64,000 nucleotides of DNA from Azospirillum sp. OGB3. GTDB lineage: Bacteria; Pseudomonadota; Alphaproteobacteria; Azospirillales; Azospirillaceae. This document shows, piece by piece, positions 16,441 to 25,219 of the stretch. A program made the position numbers and the translations under genes. How positions within the stretch are numbered: the first letter of the stretch is position 1; each line of letters begins with the position of its first letter. The stretch covers positions 186,001 through 250,000 of the forward strand of contig NZ_JACHYN010000001.1 of the NCBI RefSeq assembly GCF_014192915.1, given 5' to 3'. The notes beneath the pieces are model-generated. The model was not told the origin of the DNA and did no database searches. It worked only from the letters and a program-made list of their open reading frames with translations.

Positions 16441-18714
16441 TTGGCCACCCAGGACATTCAGGATCAACCCCAGCGGCGGCAGTCGGCACCGGTCCCGGGA
16501 CCGGTTTCGTTCGACTTGTCGACCGCGGCGGCCAGCGCGGTGCGCCGCACCACCGGCATGCTGCTGCGCCACAAGCTGCTGATCGGGACGGTGATCGTGC
16601 TGGGGACGGGCATCGCGGGTCTCGTCGCCCTGCGCATGACGCCGCTCTACACCGCCCAGACCCTGATCATGGTGGAGCACCGCAAGAACCAGGTGATGAA
16701 CTACCAGGAGGTCGTTTCCGGCCTGTCGACGGAGCTGGGCGCCCTGCAGAGCGAGGTGGCGATCCTCAAATCGCCCGCCTTCGCGGAGAAGGTGGTCGAC
16801 AAGCTCGGCCTGATGAACGACCCGGAATTCAACGCGGCGCTGCGGCCGGAGCAGACCAACTGGTTCTACTACCTGAACCCGAAGAATCTGGTGCCGGACT
16901 CCTGGTGGAACAGCGCCCGCGGCGACCGCCCCGAGATCGCGCTGAGCCCGGAGGAGAAGACGGCCAACGAGCGGACCTCGGTCGTCAACAGCTTCATCGA
17001 AAATCTGGCGGTGCGACCGCAGGGCCGCTCCTACGTCATCGCCGTGGATTTCGACAGCGAGGACCCGCGCAAGGCCTCCCTGATCGCCAACACCATCGGC
17101 GAGATGTACCTCGTCGACCAGCTCGACGAGAAGTTCAAGGCGGCCAAGCGCGCCACCGCCTGGCTGGAGGAACGCATCACCGAGTTGCGCCGCGAGGCCA
17201 AGACGACCGGCGAGGCGGCGGAGAAGTACCGCGCCGAAAGCGGCCTGACCAACGCCAACGGCGAAACCACCCTGATCGCCCAGCAACTGGCCGAGCTGAA
17301 CACCAGCTACGTCCTGGCCCGCACCAAGCGGCAGGAGGCGGAGGCCAAGCTGCGCGAAGTCTCCACCCTGGCGCAGAGCCCGCGCGGCGTCTCGGCCATC
17401 GGCGACGTGCTGGGCTCCCCCCTGATCCAGGCGCTGCGCCAGCAGGAGGTCGAGCTTCAGCGCAAGATCGCCGACGCCGCCAACAAGTACGGCGCCCGCC
17501 ACCCGACGCTGACCGCGCTGCAGAGCGAGCTGCGCGACCTGCAGGGCCAGATCAAGGCCGACGTGGGCCGCATCGTCCAGAACCTGAGCAACGAGGTGGA
17601 GCTGGAGCGCGGGCGCGAGGCCGCCCTGAAGACCAACCTCGACCAGCTCCAGGCCCAGCGCAACCAGCAGCAGGAATCCAACGTGACGCTGCGCACGCTG
17701 GAGCGCGACGCCGAGACCTCGCAGACCATGTACGAGGCGATGCTGACCCGCTTCCAGGAGATCGCCGGCCAGACCGAGATCCAGCAGCCGGACGCCCGCA
17801 TCGTGTCGGAGGCGGCGATCCCCCTGAACCCGTCGCAGCCCAACAAGAAGATGATCGTTCTGCTCGCTCTGGTCGCCTCGGCCACGCTGGGCGTTCTGCT
17901 GGCGATGCTGCGCGAGCAGTCGGAGCGCGGCTTCCGCAGCCCCCACCAGTTCGAAACGGCGACCGGCGTGCGCTCGCTGGGCATCGTCCCGGCGATCGGG
18001 CGCCGCCGGCGCGGCACCTCGCCCGCCGCCTACGCCATCGACAAGCCGATGTCGGCCTTCGCGGAGGCGATGCAGAACCTGCGGACCACGCTGCTGCTCG
18101 CCAACCCCGACGGCCACCAGCGGGTGATCCTGTTCAGCTCCTCCGTCCCCGGCGAGGGCAAGAGTTCGATCGCCGCGGCCTTCGCCCGCATCTGCGCCAA
18201 CGCCGGCCAGAAGACGATCATCCTGGACTGCGACATGCGCCGCAAGGGGCTGCACCCGATGCTGGGGCTGGAGAACCGGCACGGCCTGTACGAGGTGCTG
18301 TCCGGCGAATGCGCGCCGAACGAGGTGATCCAGACCGACCCGCGCACCGGCCTGCATTTCATCGCATCGGGCCGCGGCTCCGCCCTGCCGCAGGACATGC
18401 TGGGCTCCAGCCGGATGCACCAGCTCATCTCGCGGCTGGCGCTGGAGTATGACCGGGTGATCCTGGACAGCCCGCCGGTGCTGGCGGTGTCGGAGGGCAA
18501 GCTGCTGGCAGCCCTGGCCGACCAGACGGTCTTCATCGTGCATTGGGGCAAGACCAAGCGGGAAACCGCCATGGCCGGGCTGAAGGAGATCGTCGAAGCG
18601 GGCGGCGAGGTCGTCGGCGTCCTGTTCTCCCAGGTCGATATCCGCCGCCACGCCCAATACGAGTTCCCGGACAGCGGGCGCTACCACGGCTACCGCCGCT
18701 ACTACGCGAACTGA
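16441..18714 (+). CDS. polysaccharide co-polymerase fused to BY-type tyrosine autokinase (Wzz-Wzc)
   Basis: This 757-residue inner-membrane protein controls exopolysaccharide chain length and export. Order: Wzz domain with TM1 (about 46-66), a long periplasmic coiled coil (about 240-440), TM2 (470-490), then a cytoplasmic kinase with Walker A VPGEGKSS (569-576), Walker A' TIILDCDMR (592-600) and Walker B VILDSP. A C-terminal Tyr cluster holds five tyrosines (740, 748, 751, 754, 755), the autophosphorylation target. The start is TTG at 16441: AGGAGG lies seven bases upstream, while no equally good site supports other starts. It heads the exopolysaccharide locus. Confidence 0.95.
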   Translation: MATQDIQDQPQRRQSAPVPGPVSFDLSTAAASAVRRTTGMLLRHKLLIGTVIVLGTGIAGLVALRMTPLYTAQTLIMVEHRKNQVMNYQEVVSGLSTELGALQSEVAILKSPAFAEKVVDKLGLMNDPEFNAALRPEQTNWFYYLNPKNLVPDSWWNSARGDRPEIALSPEEKTANERTSVVNSFIENLAVRPQGRSYVIAVDFDSEDPRKASLIANTIGEMYLVDQLDEKFKAAKRATAWLEERITELRREAKTTGEAAEKYRAESGLTNANGETTLIAQQLAELNTSYVLARTKRQEAEAKLREVSTLAQSPRGVSAIGDVLGSPLIQALRQQEVELQRKIADAANKYGARHPTLTALQSELRDLQGQIKADVGRIVQNLSNEVELERGREAALKTNLDQLQAQRNQQQESNVTLRTLERDAETSQTMYEAMLTRFQEIAGQTEIQQPDARIVSEAAIPLNPSQPNKKMIVLLALVASATLGVLLAMLREQSERGFRSPHQFETATGVRSLGIVPAIGRRRRGTSPAAYAIDKPMSAFAEAMQNLRTTLLLANPDGHQRVILFSSSVPGEGKSSIAAAFARICANAGQKTIILDCDMRRKGLHPMLGLENRHGLYEVLSGECAPNEVIQTDPRTGLHFIASGRGSALPQDMLGSSRMHQLISRLALEYDRVILDSPPVLAVSEGKLLAALADQTVFIVHWGKTKRETAMAGLKEIVEAGGEVVGVLFSQVDIRRHAQYEFPDSGRYHGYRRYYAN

Positions 18715-18741
18715 CGACGACGCTTGAGAGAAGCGGGCGCT

Positions 18742-18825
18742 GGCCCCCCTCCCGACCTCCCCCCGCTTCGCAGGGGGAGGAGAGAAAGCCCTCCCCTGCG
18801 CAGCGGGGGAGGGTTGGGTGGGGGC
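18742..18825. repeat. GC-rich intergenic palindrome, copy 3 of 5
   Basis: Outer part GGCCCCCCTCCC and GGGTGGGGGC with two inner CCTCCCC / GGGGGAGG hairpins. It lies between two genes read in the same direction (kinase and flippase), so here it may attenuate or stabilise transcripts rather than separate convergent units. Confidence 0.75.
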
Positions 18826-18863
18826 TCGACGCCCGCACCTGCCCACACACTCAAAAAGACCAA

Positions 18864-20309
18864 ATGACCGCCGGACGACGCATCTTCCTGAACATACGCG
18901 CGCTGGGGCTGGCCCGCGTCGCCACCCTGCTGAGCGGGCTGATCACCACGGCCTGGACCGCACGCGCGCTTGGGCCGGACGGGTTCGGCGTGCTCGGCTT
19001 CGGCACCTCCATGCTGGCCTACGCGGCGCTGTTCGTGAATCTCGGCCTGTCCACCTACGCGGTGCGCGAGATCGCCCGCGACCGGGAGAAGGCCACCGAT
19101 CTCGCCGACCATGTGCTGACCTTGCGGATGCTGCTGGCTGTGCTGGTTGGCGGGCTCTACGCCCTGTTCGTGCTTCAGCTCGACAAATCGGCGCTGGTCA
19201 AGGCGGTGCTGCTGGTCCAGGCGGTGCAGTTGCTCGGCAACGCGCTGCTGCTCGACTTCGTCTACCAGGCGACGGAGCGGATGAGCGTCATCGCGGTGCG
19301 CGAGATCGGCACGTCGCTCGGCAACATGGTCGCGGTGCTGCTGCTGGTGCGCGGACCGGACGATCTGGCCGTCGCCGCCGGCATCACCGCCGTCTCCTTC
19401 GTCATCAACGCCGCCCTGATGCTGGCCCGCTTCAGCCGCGATTTCCGGATGCCGCGGCCGCGGGTGGACCTCGCCAAGTGGCGGGTCATCCTGAAGACCT
19501 CCGCCCCCATGGCGGTCAGCGTCTTCGCCTGGGCGCTGTTCTCCCACCTCGATCTGGTGATGCTGGGCTTCATGGCGCCGCAGACGGAGGTCGGCTGGTA
19601 CGCCGCCGTGACCAAGCTGCTGGTGCTGTCGCTGACCGCCGGGAACATCATCCTCAGCGCCTTCATGCCGCAGCTCGCCGCCGCCTACGGCGACCGCGAG
19701 GCGATGCGGGCGCGGATGCGCGACTACGCCGCGACCATCCTGTCCATCGGGGCGCTGATCGCCGCCGGCGGCTTCACCCTGGCCCCGGCCATCCTGGGCA
19801 CCGTCTTCGGCCCGGCCTACGCGCCGGCCGCCGACACGCTGCGCCTGCTGATGATCGCGGTCGCCATCGTCCACATCAACCTGACCATGGGCAACCCGCT
19901 GCTCGTCTGGCATCGGCAGACCGGCTACATGACGGCGATCCTGATCGGCGGACTGACCAACGCGGCGCTGAACCTGATCCTGATCCCGCGCTATGGGATC
20001 GAGGGCTCCGCCGCCGCCACCATCGTCGCCGAGCTGACCGCCATGGCCGGACTCGCCTGGCTGCACCGGCGGGCGGTCGGCCAGCTCTATCTCGGAATCG
20101 CCGCGCGGGCGGCGCTGTGCGGCGCGCTCGCCATGGCGGCGACCATGGGGCTGACCCACGCGCTGCCGGAGCTGATGGCCCCCGCGCACCCCCTGCCCGC
20201 GCTGCTGATCGGCGGCAGCGTGCTGGTCGCGGTCTACGCGCTGGCGGCGCTGCTGACCGGGCTGGTTCGCCCGTCGCGGCTGCGCCGGCTGATCGTGGCG
20301 GCGGTATGA
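18864..20309 (+). CDS. oligosaccharide flippase (Wzx/MATE-like)
   Basis: A 481-residue protein with about 12-14 hydrophobic segments, belonging to the polysaccharide biosynthesis (Wzx) family. The N-terminal TTAWTARALGPDGFGVLGF motif is typical: these flippases carry a GPxxFG element after the first helix. It moves lipid-linked repeat units across the inner membrane. ATG at 18864 directly follows AAAAGACCAA, a weak ribosome site. Placement after the Wzz/kinase and before sugar-nucleotide genes fits a Wzx/Wzy-dependent pathway. The sequence at its C-terminus ends LRRLIVAAV. Confidence 0.92.
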   Translation: MTAGRRIFLNIRALGLARVATLLSGLITTAWTARALGPDGFGVLGFGTSMLAYAALFVNLGLSTYAVREIARDREKATDLADHVLTLRMLLAVLVGGLYALFVLQLDKSALVKAVLLVQAVQLLGNALLLDFVYQATERMSVIAVREIGTSLGNMVAVLLLVRGPDDLAVAAGITAVSFVINAALMLARFSRDFRMPRPRVDLAKWRVILKTSAPMAVSVFAWALFSHLDLVMLGFMAPQTEVGWYAAVTKLLVLSLTAGNIILSAFMPQLAAAYGDREAMRARMRDYAATILSIGALIAAGGFTLAPAILGTVFGPAYAPAADTLRLLMIAVAIVHINLTMGNPLLVWHRQTGYMTAILIGGLTNAALNLILIPRYGIEGSAAATIVAELTAMAGLAWLHRRAVGQLYLGIAARAALCGALAMAATMGLTHALPELMAPAHPLPALLIGGSVLVAVYALAALLTGLVRPSRLRRLIVAAV

Positions 20310-20539
20310 TGCGCCCGCCTCATCCCGAATCCCGCCGGACTCCGACCGGACGCACCCTTGCCGCCGGTCCGGGGTACCACGAACAAAACAATGCCCGATC
20401 AACGGCATAGCCATTTCACGCCACCCCGAACGGCCGGAACAATGCCGCGTTGCAAGACGTTCGGATTGCGCATGGCGCGGGTGGCGGATGGCGGCGCCTT
20501 TGGATGCATGCTCCAATCACTAAGCAGGATCGAAAGACT

Positions 20540-21895
20540 ATGCTCCCAAAGTCCTTTCCCGACCGGAACGTCTGCGTGCTCGGCCTCGGCTATGTCGGGC
20601 TGACGCTGGGCGTGGCCATGGCGGACGCGGGGTTCCAGGTGCACGGCGTGGAAGTGCGGGACGAGGTGCTGGACAAGCTGGCCCACAGCGTCCCCCATTT
20701 CCATGAGCCGGGCCTCGCCGAGAAGCTGCGCCATGTGATGGAGCGCGGGCGCTTCACCTTCGGCCGCACGCCGGACAGCTCCCGGAATTGCACCGTCTTC
20801 ATCATCACCGTCGGCACCCCGCTGGACCGCGACGGGCGCGTGCGCACCGACATGATCGAGGCGGCGACCCGCCAGGTGGCCGACTGCATCCACGACGGCG
20901 ACCTCGTCATCCTGCGCTCCACCGTGAAGCTCGGGACGACCCGCGAGGTGGTGGCACCGATCCTGCGCCGCACCGGCAAGCGCTTCGACATTGCTTTCTG
21001 CCCCGAGCGTACGCTGGAGGGGCAGGCGCTGATCGAGCTGAACCAGCTTCCCCAGATCATCGGCGCGGAAAGCGTCGAGGTGGCGGCCCGCGCCTCGCAG
21101 ATCTTCGGCATGCTGACCCCGACGACGGTCAAGGTCTCGACGCTGGAGACGGCGGAGATGATCAAGCTGGTGGACAACACCTACCGCGACGTCACCTTCG
21201 CCTTCGCCAACGAGATCGCCCGGCTGTGCAACGCCATGGAGGTGTCGGCGCTGGAGGTCTCGCGGGCGGGCAAGCTGGGCTACCCGCGCACGCAGCTTCC
21301 GCTGCCCGGCCCGGTCGGCGGCCCCTGCCTGGAGAAGGACCCGCACATCCTGATCGAATCCGCCCGCGGGTTCGGGGTGGAGATGGACATCACCGCCGCC
21401 GGGCGGCGCATCAACGAAAGCCAGCCCCACGAGGTGTCGCAGTTCCTGGAGCGGCTGACCGGCTCGATGCAGGGCTTCCCGCAGGAGCCGACCATCAGCC
21501 TGATGGGCCTCGCCTTCAAGGGCCGCCCGGCGACCGACGACCTGCGCGGCACCATGGCCAAGCCGCTGTTCGAGGAGCTGCGCACCCGCTTCCCCAAGGC
21601 GCGCTGGCGCGGCTTCGACGCGGTGGTGGCGGCGGACGACATCCGCGGCTTCGGCCTGGAACCGGCCAACAGCATGACCGAGGCGGTGGAGGGCGCCAAC
21701 CTCGCCGTCATCCTGAACAACCACCCGGTCTTCACCTCCATGCCGCTGCCCGATCTGGCGCGCCGCATGGACCGGCCGGGGGTCATCTACGACTTCTGGA
21801 ACAACTTCAACAGCCGCGAGGTGGACCTGCCTGAAGGCACGGCCTACGTGGCGCTGGGCAGCCACGGGGCCGCCCGCTTCGCCCATGTCGCTTGA
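20540..21895 (+). CDS. nucleotide-sugar dehydrogenase (UDP-ManNAcA/GlcA type)
   Basis: The 451-residue enzyme oxidises a UDP-sugar C6 hydroxyl to a uronic acid with two NAD+. Visible are the Rossmann motif VCVLGLGYVGLTLGVAMADA, the conserved FCPERTLEG, the substrate segment VDNTYRDVTFAFANEIA, and the catalytic Cys in GGPCLEKDP. The C-terminal domain has LMGLAFKGRPATDDLRGT. The FCPERTLEG form resembles WecC-like UDP-N-acetylmannosamine dehydrogenases, so a uronic acid sugar is expected in the polymer, though the exact sugar is not certain. The ATG at 20540 follows a GGATCGAAAGA stretch. The 230-base gap upstream holds no gene I can support. Confidence 0.93.
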   Translation: MLPKSFPDRNVCVLGLGYVGLTLGVAMADAGFQVHGVEVRDEVLDKLAHSVPHFHEPGLAEKLRHVMERGRFTFGRTPDSSRNCTVFIITVGTPLDRDGRVRTDMIEAATRQVADCIHDGDLVILRSTVKLGTTREVVAPILRRTGKRFDIAFCPERTLEGQALIELNQLPQIIGAESVEVAARASQIFGMLTPTTVKVSTLETAEMIKLVDNTYRDVTFAFANEIARLCNAMEVSALEVSRAGKLGYPRTQLPLPGPVGGPCLEKDPHILIESARGFGVEMDITAAGRRINESQPHEVSQFLERLTGSMQGFPQEPTISLMGLAFKGRPATDDLRGTMAKPLFEELRTRFPKARWRGFDAVVAADDIRGFGLEPANSMTEAVEGANLAVILNNHPVFTSMPLPDLARRMDRPGVIYDFWNNFNSREVDLPEGTAYVALGSHGAARFAHVA

Positions 21896-21920
21896 CGCCG
21901 CTGCCTGAGGGAAGAGACCA

Positions 21921-22919
21921 ATGCCGAAACATTACCTCGTGACCGGGGGCAGCGGCTTCATCGGCGCCGCCCTGGTGCGCCGTCTGGTGCGCGACGGACA
22001 CCGCGTGCGCGTTCTCGATGACAACTCCCGCGGCCACCCGCGCCGGCTGGGCGACGCCGTGGACGCGGTGGAATTCGTGTCGGGCGACATCCGCGACCCG
22101 GCGGCCGTGGACAAGGCGGTGCGCGGCGTCGACGGCGTGCTGCATCTGGCCGCCGTCAACGGCACCAAGCACTTCTACGAGAAGCCGGAGGTGGTGCTGG
22201 ACGTCGGCGTGCGCGGCATGCTGAACGTTCTGGACGCCTGCCGGTCGAACGGGGTGGGCGACCTGGTGGTCGCCTCCTCGTCCGAGGCCTACCAGACACC
22301 GCCGATGGTGCCGACCCCGGAAGACATCCCGCTGGTCGTCCCGGACGTGCTGAACCCGCGCTACAGCTACGGCGGGTCGAAGCTGATCTCGGAGCTTCTG
22401 GCGGTCAACTGGGGCCGCACGGGCTTCGACCGCGTCGCCATCTTCCGCCCGCACAACGTCTACGGCCCCGACATGGGGTGGGAGCATGTGGTGCCGGAGT
22501 TCGTGCGCCGCGCCGTGGAGGCCATCGACCGCACGTCGGACGTCCTCGTGCCCTTCCCCATCCAGGGCGACGGCACCCAGACCCGCGCCTTCGTCCACAT
22601 CGACGACGCGGTGGACGGCATCATGACGGTGATCGAGCGCGGCGAACACCTCGGCATCTACCACGTCGGCAACTCGGAGGAGATCTCCATCGCCGAAGTC
22701 GCCCGGCAGATCGTCGCCGTTCTGGGACGGGTGGCGGACATCCAGACCGGACCGGCCGCCCCCGGCGGCACCCAGCGGCGCAGCCCCGACATCACCCGCC
22801 TCTCCGCGCTCGGCTATGCGCCGCGCATCCCGCTGAAGGACGGTCTGCCCGGCGTGGTGGACTGGTACGCCGCCCGCAGCCGCGACGGCGACGCCCCGAT
22901 CGCCAGCGCCGCCGAATAA
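21921..22919 (+). CDS. NAD-dependent sugar epimerase/dehydratase
   Basis: This 332-residue extended SDR protein has the NAD motif VTGGSGFIGAALV, DDNSRGHPRRL for cofactor specificity, the catalytic Tyr-x3-Lys as YSYGGSKL (Tyr, Lys), and the Ser in VVASSSEAYQTP. It probably converts a nucleotide sugar (4-epimerase or related). The specific substrate cannot be read from the sequence. It starts 25 bases after the dehydrogenase gene, suggesting one transcript supplying precursors to the polymer. Confidence 0.9.
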   Translation: MPKHYLVTGGSGFIGAALVRRLVRDGHRVRVLDDNSRGHPRRLGDAVDAVEFVSGDIRDPAAVDKAVRGVDGVLHLAAVNGTKHFYEKPEVVLDVGVRGMLNVLDACRSNGVGDLVVASSSEAYQTPPMVPTPEDIPLVVPDVLNPRYSYGGSKLISELLAVNWGRTGFDRVAIFRPHNVYGPDMGWEHVVPEFVRRAVEAIDRTSDVLVPFPIQGDGTQTRAFVHIDDAVDGIMTVIERGEHLGIYHVGNSEEISIAEVARQIVAVLGRVADIQTGPAAPGGTQRRSPDITRLSALGYAPRIPLKDGLPGVVDWYAARSRDGDAPIASAAE

Positions 22920-22933
22920 GGGAACCGAAACCC

Positions 22934-23911
22934 ATGGAGCGAAACAGCCGCATCTTCGTCGCGGGGCACCGCGGCCTCGTCGGCTCGGCCATCGTCCGCC
23001 GTCTGGTGGAGGGGGGCTACGACGACCTCGTGCTGCGCGGCCGCGACGAGCTGGACCTGACCGATCAGGCCGCCGTGCGCGCCTTCTTCGACCGGGAGAA
23101 GATCGACTACGTGATCCTGGCCGCGGCCAAGGTCGGCGGCATCCTGGCGAACGAGCGCTTCGGCGGCGACTTCATCCGCGACAACCTGCTGATCCAGACC
23201 AACGTCATCGACGCGGCTTGGCGGGCGGGAGTGAAGAAGCTGCTGTTCCTCGGCTCCTCCTGCCTCTACCCGAAGTTCGCGGAGCAGCCGCTGAAGGAGG
23301 AGGCGCTGCTGACCGGCCCGCCGGAGCCGACCAACAAGCCCTACGCCATCGCCAAGATCGCCGGCATCACCCAATGCCAAGCCTACCGCAAGCAGTACGG
23401 CTTCAACGCCATCTGCGCCATGCCGTCCAACCTCTATGGTCCCGGCGACCATTTCGACCCGGAGGGCTCCCACGCCATTCCCGGCATGATCCGGCGCTTC
23501 CACGACGCGAAGACGGAGCGGGCGCCGAGCGTCACCCTGTGGGGCACCGGCACGCCGCGGCGCGAGTTCCTCTATGTGGACGACATGGCCGACGCCTGCC
23601 TGCACCTGATGGAGCGCTACGACGGCGAGGACATCATCAACGTCGGCCCCGGCGAGGACATCGCCATCGGCGATCTGGCCCGGCTGATCCGCGGGGTGGT
23701 CGGCTACGAGGGGGCGCTGACCCAGGATCTGAGCAAGCCGGACGGCCACCCGCGCAAGCTGATGGACGTGTCGCGCCTGTTCGCCACCGGCTGGCGGCCC
23801 AAGGTCGGGTTGCAGGAGGGGCTACGCCGCACCTACGGCTGGTTCCTGGAGAACGCCGCCCCGCCGGCTTCCCGGCCCGCCGCCACCACGACCGGCGAAG
23901 CCGCGGAGTGA
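22934..23911 (+). CDS. fcl: GDP-L-fucose synthase
   Basis: The 325-residue SDR enzyme reduces GDP-4-keto-6-deoxymannose to GDP-L-fucose by epimerisation and NADPH reduction. Motifs are VAGHRGLVGSAIVRRL (NADP binding), AAKVGGILAN, LFLGSSCLYPK and the catalytic YAIAKIAG (Tyr, Lys), followed by LYGPGDHFDPEGSHAIPGMI. All are diagnostic of Fcl/WcaG. Its partner GDP-mannose 4,6-dehydratase (gmd) is not in this window, so it must be elsewhere if fucose is made. It starts 14 bases after the epimerase gene. Confidence 0.95.
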   Translation: MERNSRIFVAGHRGLVGSAIVRRLVEGGYDDLVLRGRDELDLTDQAAVRAFFDREKIDYVILAAAKVGGILANERFGGDFIRDNLLIQTNVIDAAWRAGVKKLLFLGSSCLYPKFAEQPLKEEALLTGPPEPTNKPYAIAKIAGITQCQAYRKQYGFNAICAMPSNLYGPGDHFDPEGSHAIPGMIRRFHDAKTERAPSVTLWGTGTPRREFLYVDDMADACLHLMERYDGEDIINVGPGEDIAIGDLARLIRGVVGYEGALTQDLSKPDGHPRKLMDVSRLFATGWRPKVGLQEGLRRTYGWFLENAAPPASRPAATTTGEAAE

Positions 23912-23917
23912 CCGCCG

Positions 23918-25219
23918 ATGCCCGATGACTCCACACCCCTGCGCGCACCGGTGACCGACGGGCCGGCGGCGTCGACCGCGCCCCCGCCTTCGATCCTGCC
24001 ACCATCGGTCCTGCCGCCCTCAGTCCTGCTGGTGGCGATGAGCTATTGGCCGGAGCCCGCCGGCAGCGCGCCGATGATGACCGACCTCGCCACGGCCTTC
24101 GCCGCGGCGGGAACGGACATGACCGTGCTGACCGCGCGTCCCAACTATCCGGGCCAGGCCATCTACGACGGCTACGCCGACGGGGCCGAGGACCGCCGCA
24201 CCGTGAACGGCGTGCGCATCGAGCGGCTGCTCACCATCCCGCCGAAGGGCGGCGGGATGAGGGCCCGGCTGATCCACGAGGGGGTGCTGCACGCCGGCTT
24301 CCTGGCGGCCCGCGCCCGCGGGCGCGTCGCGCGGCACAAGGCGGTGCTGTCGCTCTGCCCCTCGATCTTCAGCGTCGCCGTGGCCGACCGCTTCCGCGCG
24401 CCGGGCGGGCGGCACATCGCCATCGTCCACGACATCCAGTCGGGCCTCGCCGGCGCCCTGGGCATGGGCGGCGGGGCCGCGCTGAAGGCCATCCAGGCGA
24501 TCGAGCGCACCGCGCTCAACCGCGCCGACGGCGTCGTCGTGCTGTCGGAGGCGATGGCCGACGTGTTGCGCGATCTCGGCGTGCGACGGCCGATCACGGT
24601 GATCCCGCCCCACGTCGACTCCGACGCCGTCCGCCCCTTGCCCCGGCCCGAGGGCCAGCCGCCGACCGTCCTCTACAGCGGCGCCTTCGCCCGCAAGCAG
24701 GGGTTGGACCAGGTGCTGGAGATGGCCCGCCACCTCCACGCGCTGCGCCCCGACGCCCGCGTGCTGCTGCGCGGCCAGGGCGGGCTGGAGGAGGAGTTGA
24801 AGGCCCAGGCCAAGGCGATGGCGCTGCCCAACGTGGAGTTCGCGCCGCTGATCGCCTCCGACCGGCTCGCCGAGGGCCTGGCGGAGGGCGACGTGCATCT
24901 GGTGCCGCAGCGTCCGGAGGGGGCGGCCTTCGCCATGCCGGGCAAGGCGGTCACCATTCTGGCCGCCGGCCGGCCCTTCGTCTGCACCTGCCTGCCGGGC
25001 TCCGCGCTCGACCGGCTGGGGACGGAGATCGACGCCTTCCGGCGCACCCCGCCCGACGCGCCGGAGGCCATGGCGCAGGCGGTGGCCGACCTGCTGAACG
25101 ACCCCGCCCGGAGCGCCGCCATGGGCCGCCGGGGCCGCGCCTGGGTGGAGGGCAACGCCAGCCGCAGCGCCGTCCTGGCGCGCTACGCCACGCTGCTGCT
25201 TGGGAATGACGACGCATGA
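23918..25219 (+). CDS. glycosyltransferase, WbuB-like GT4
   Basis: A 433-residue GT-B enzyme. N-terminal half: SYWPEPAGSAPMMTDLA and VLTARPNYPGQAIYDGY, the usual WbuB/WcaI-like pattern. C-terminal half: VLYSGAFARKQGLDQVLE (donor-site start) and the acidic region. The start region carries a short imperfect repeat (PPSIL PPSVL PPSVL) not found in typical relatives, so the real start may be inside it. The stop overlaps the next gene by four bases (ATGA). Confidence 0.88.
   Translation: MPDDSTPLRAPVTDGPAASTAPPPSILPPSVLPPSVLLVAMSYWPEPAGSAPMMTDLATAFAAAGTDMTVLTARPNYPGQAIYDGYADGAEDRRTVNGVRIERLLTIPPKGGGMRARLIHEGVLHAGFLAARARGRVARHKAVLSLCPSIFSVAVADRFRAPGGRHIAIVHDIQSGLAGALGMGGGAALKAIQAIERTALNRADGVVVLSEAMADVLRDLGVRRPITVIPPHVDSDAVRPLPRPEGQPPTVLYSGAFARKQGLDQVLEMARHLHALRPDARVLLRGQGGLEEELKAQAKAMALPNVEFAPLIASDRLAEGLAEGDVHLVPQRPEGAAFAMPGKAVTILAAGRPFVCTCLPGSALDRLGTEIDAFRRTPPDAPEAMAQAVADLLNDPARSAAMGRRGRAWVEGNASRSAVLARYATLLLGNDDA

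Noticed and set aside
16195..18846. 883-codon open frame on the minus strand opposite the Wzz/kinase gene
   Set aside because: The opposite strand encodes a protein with intact Walker and Wzz motifs. The antisense frame is a high-GC shadow with no recognisable domain.
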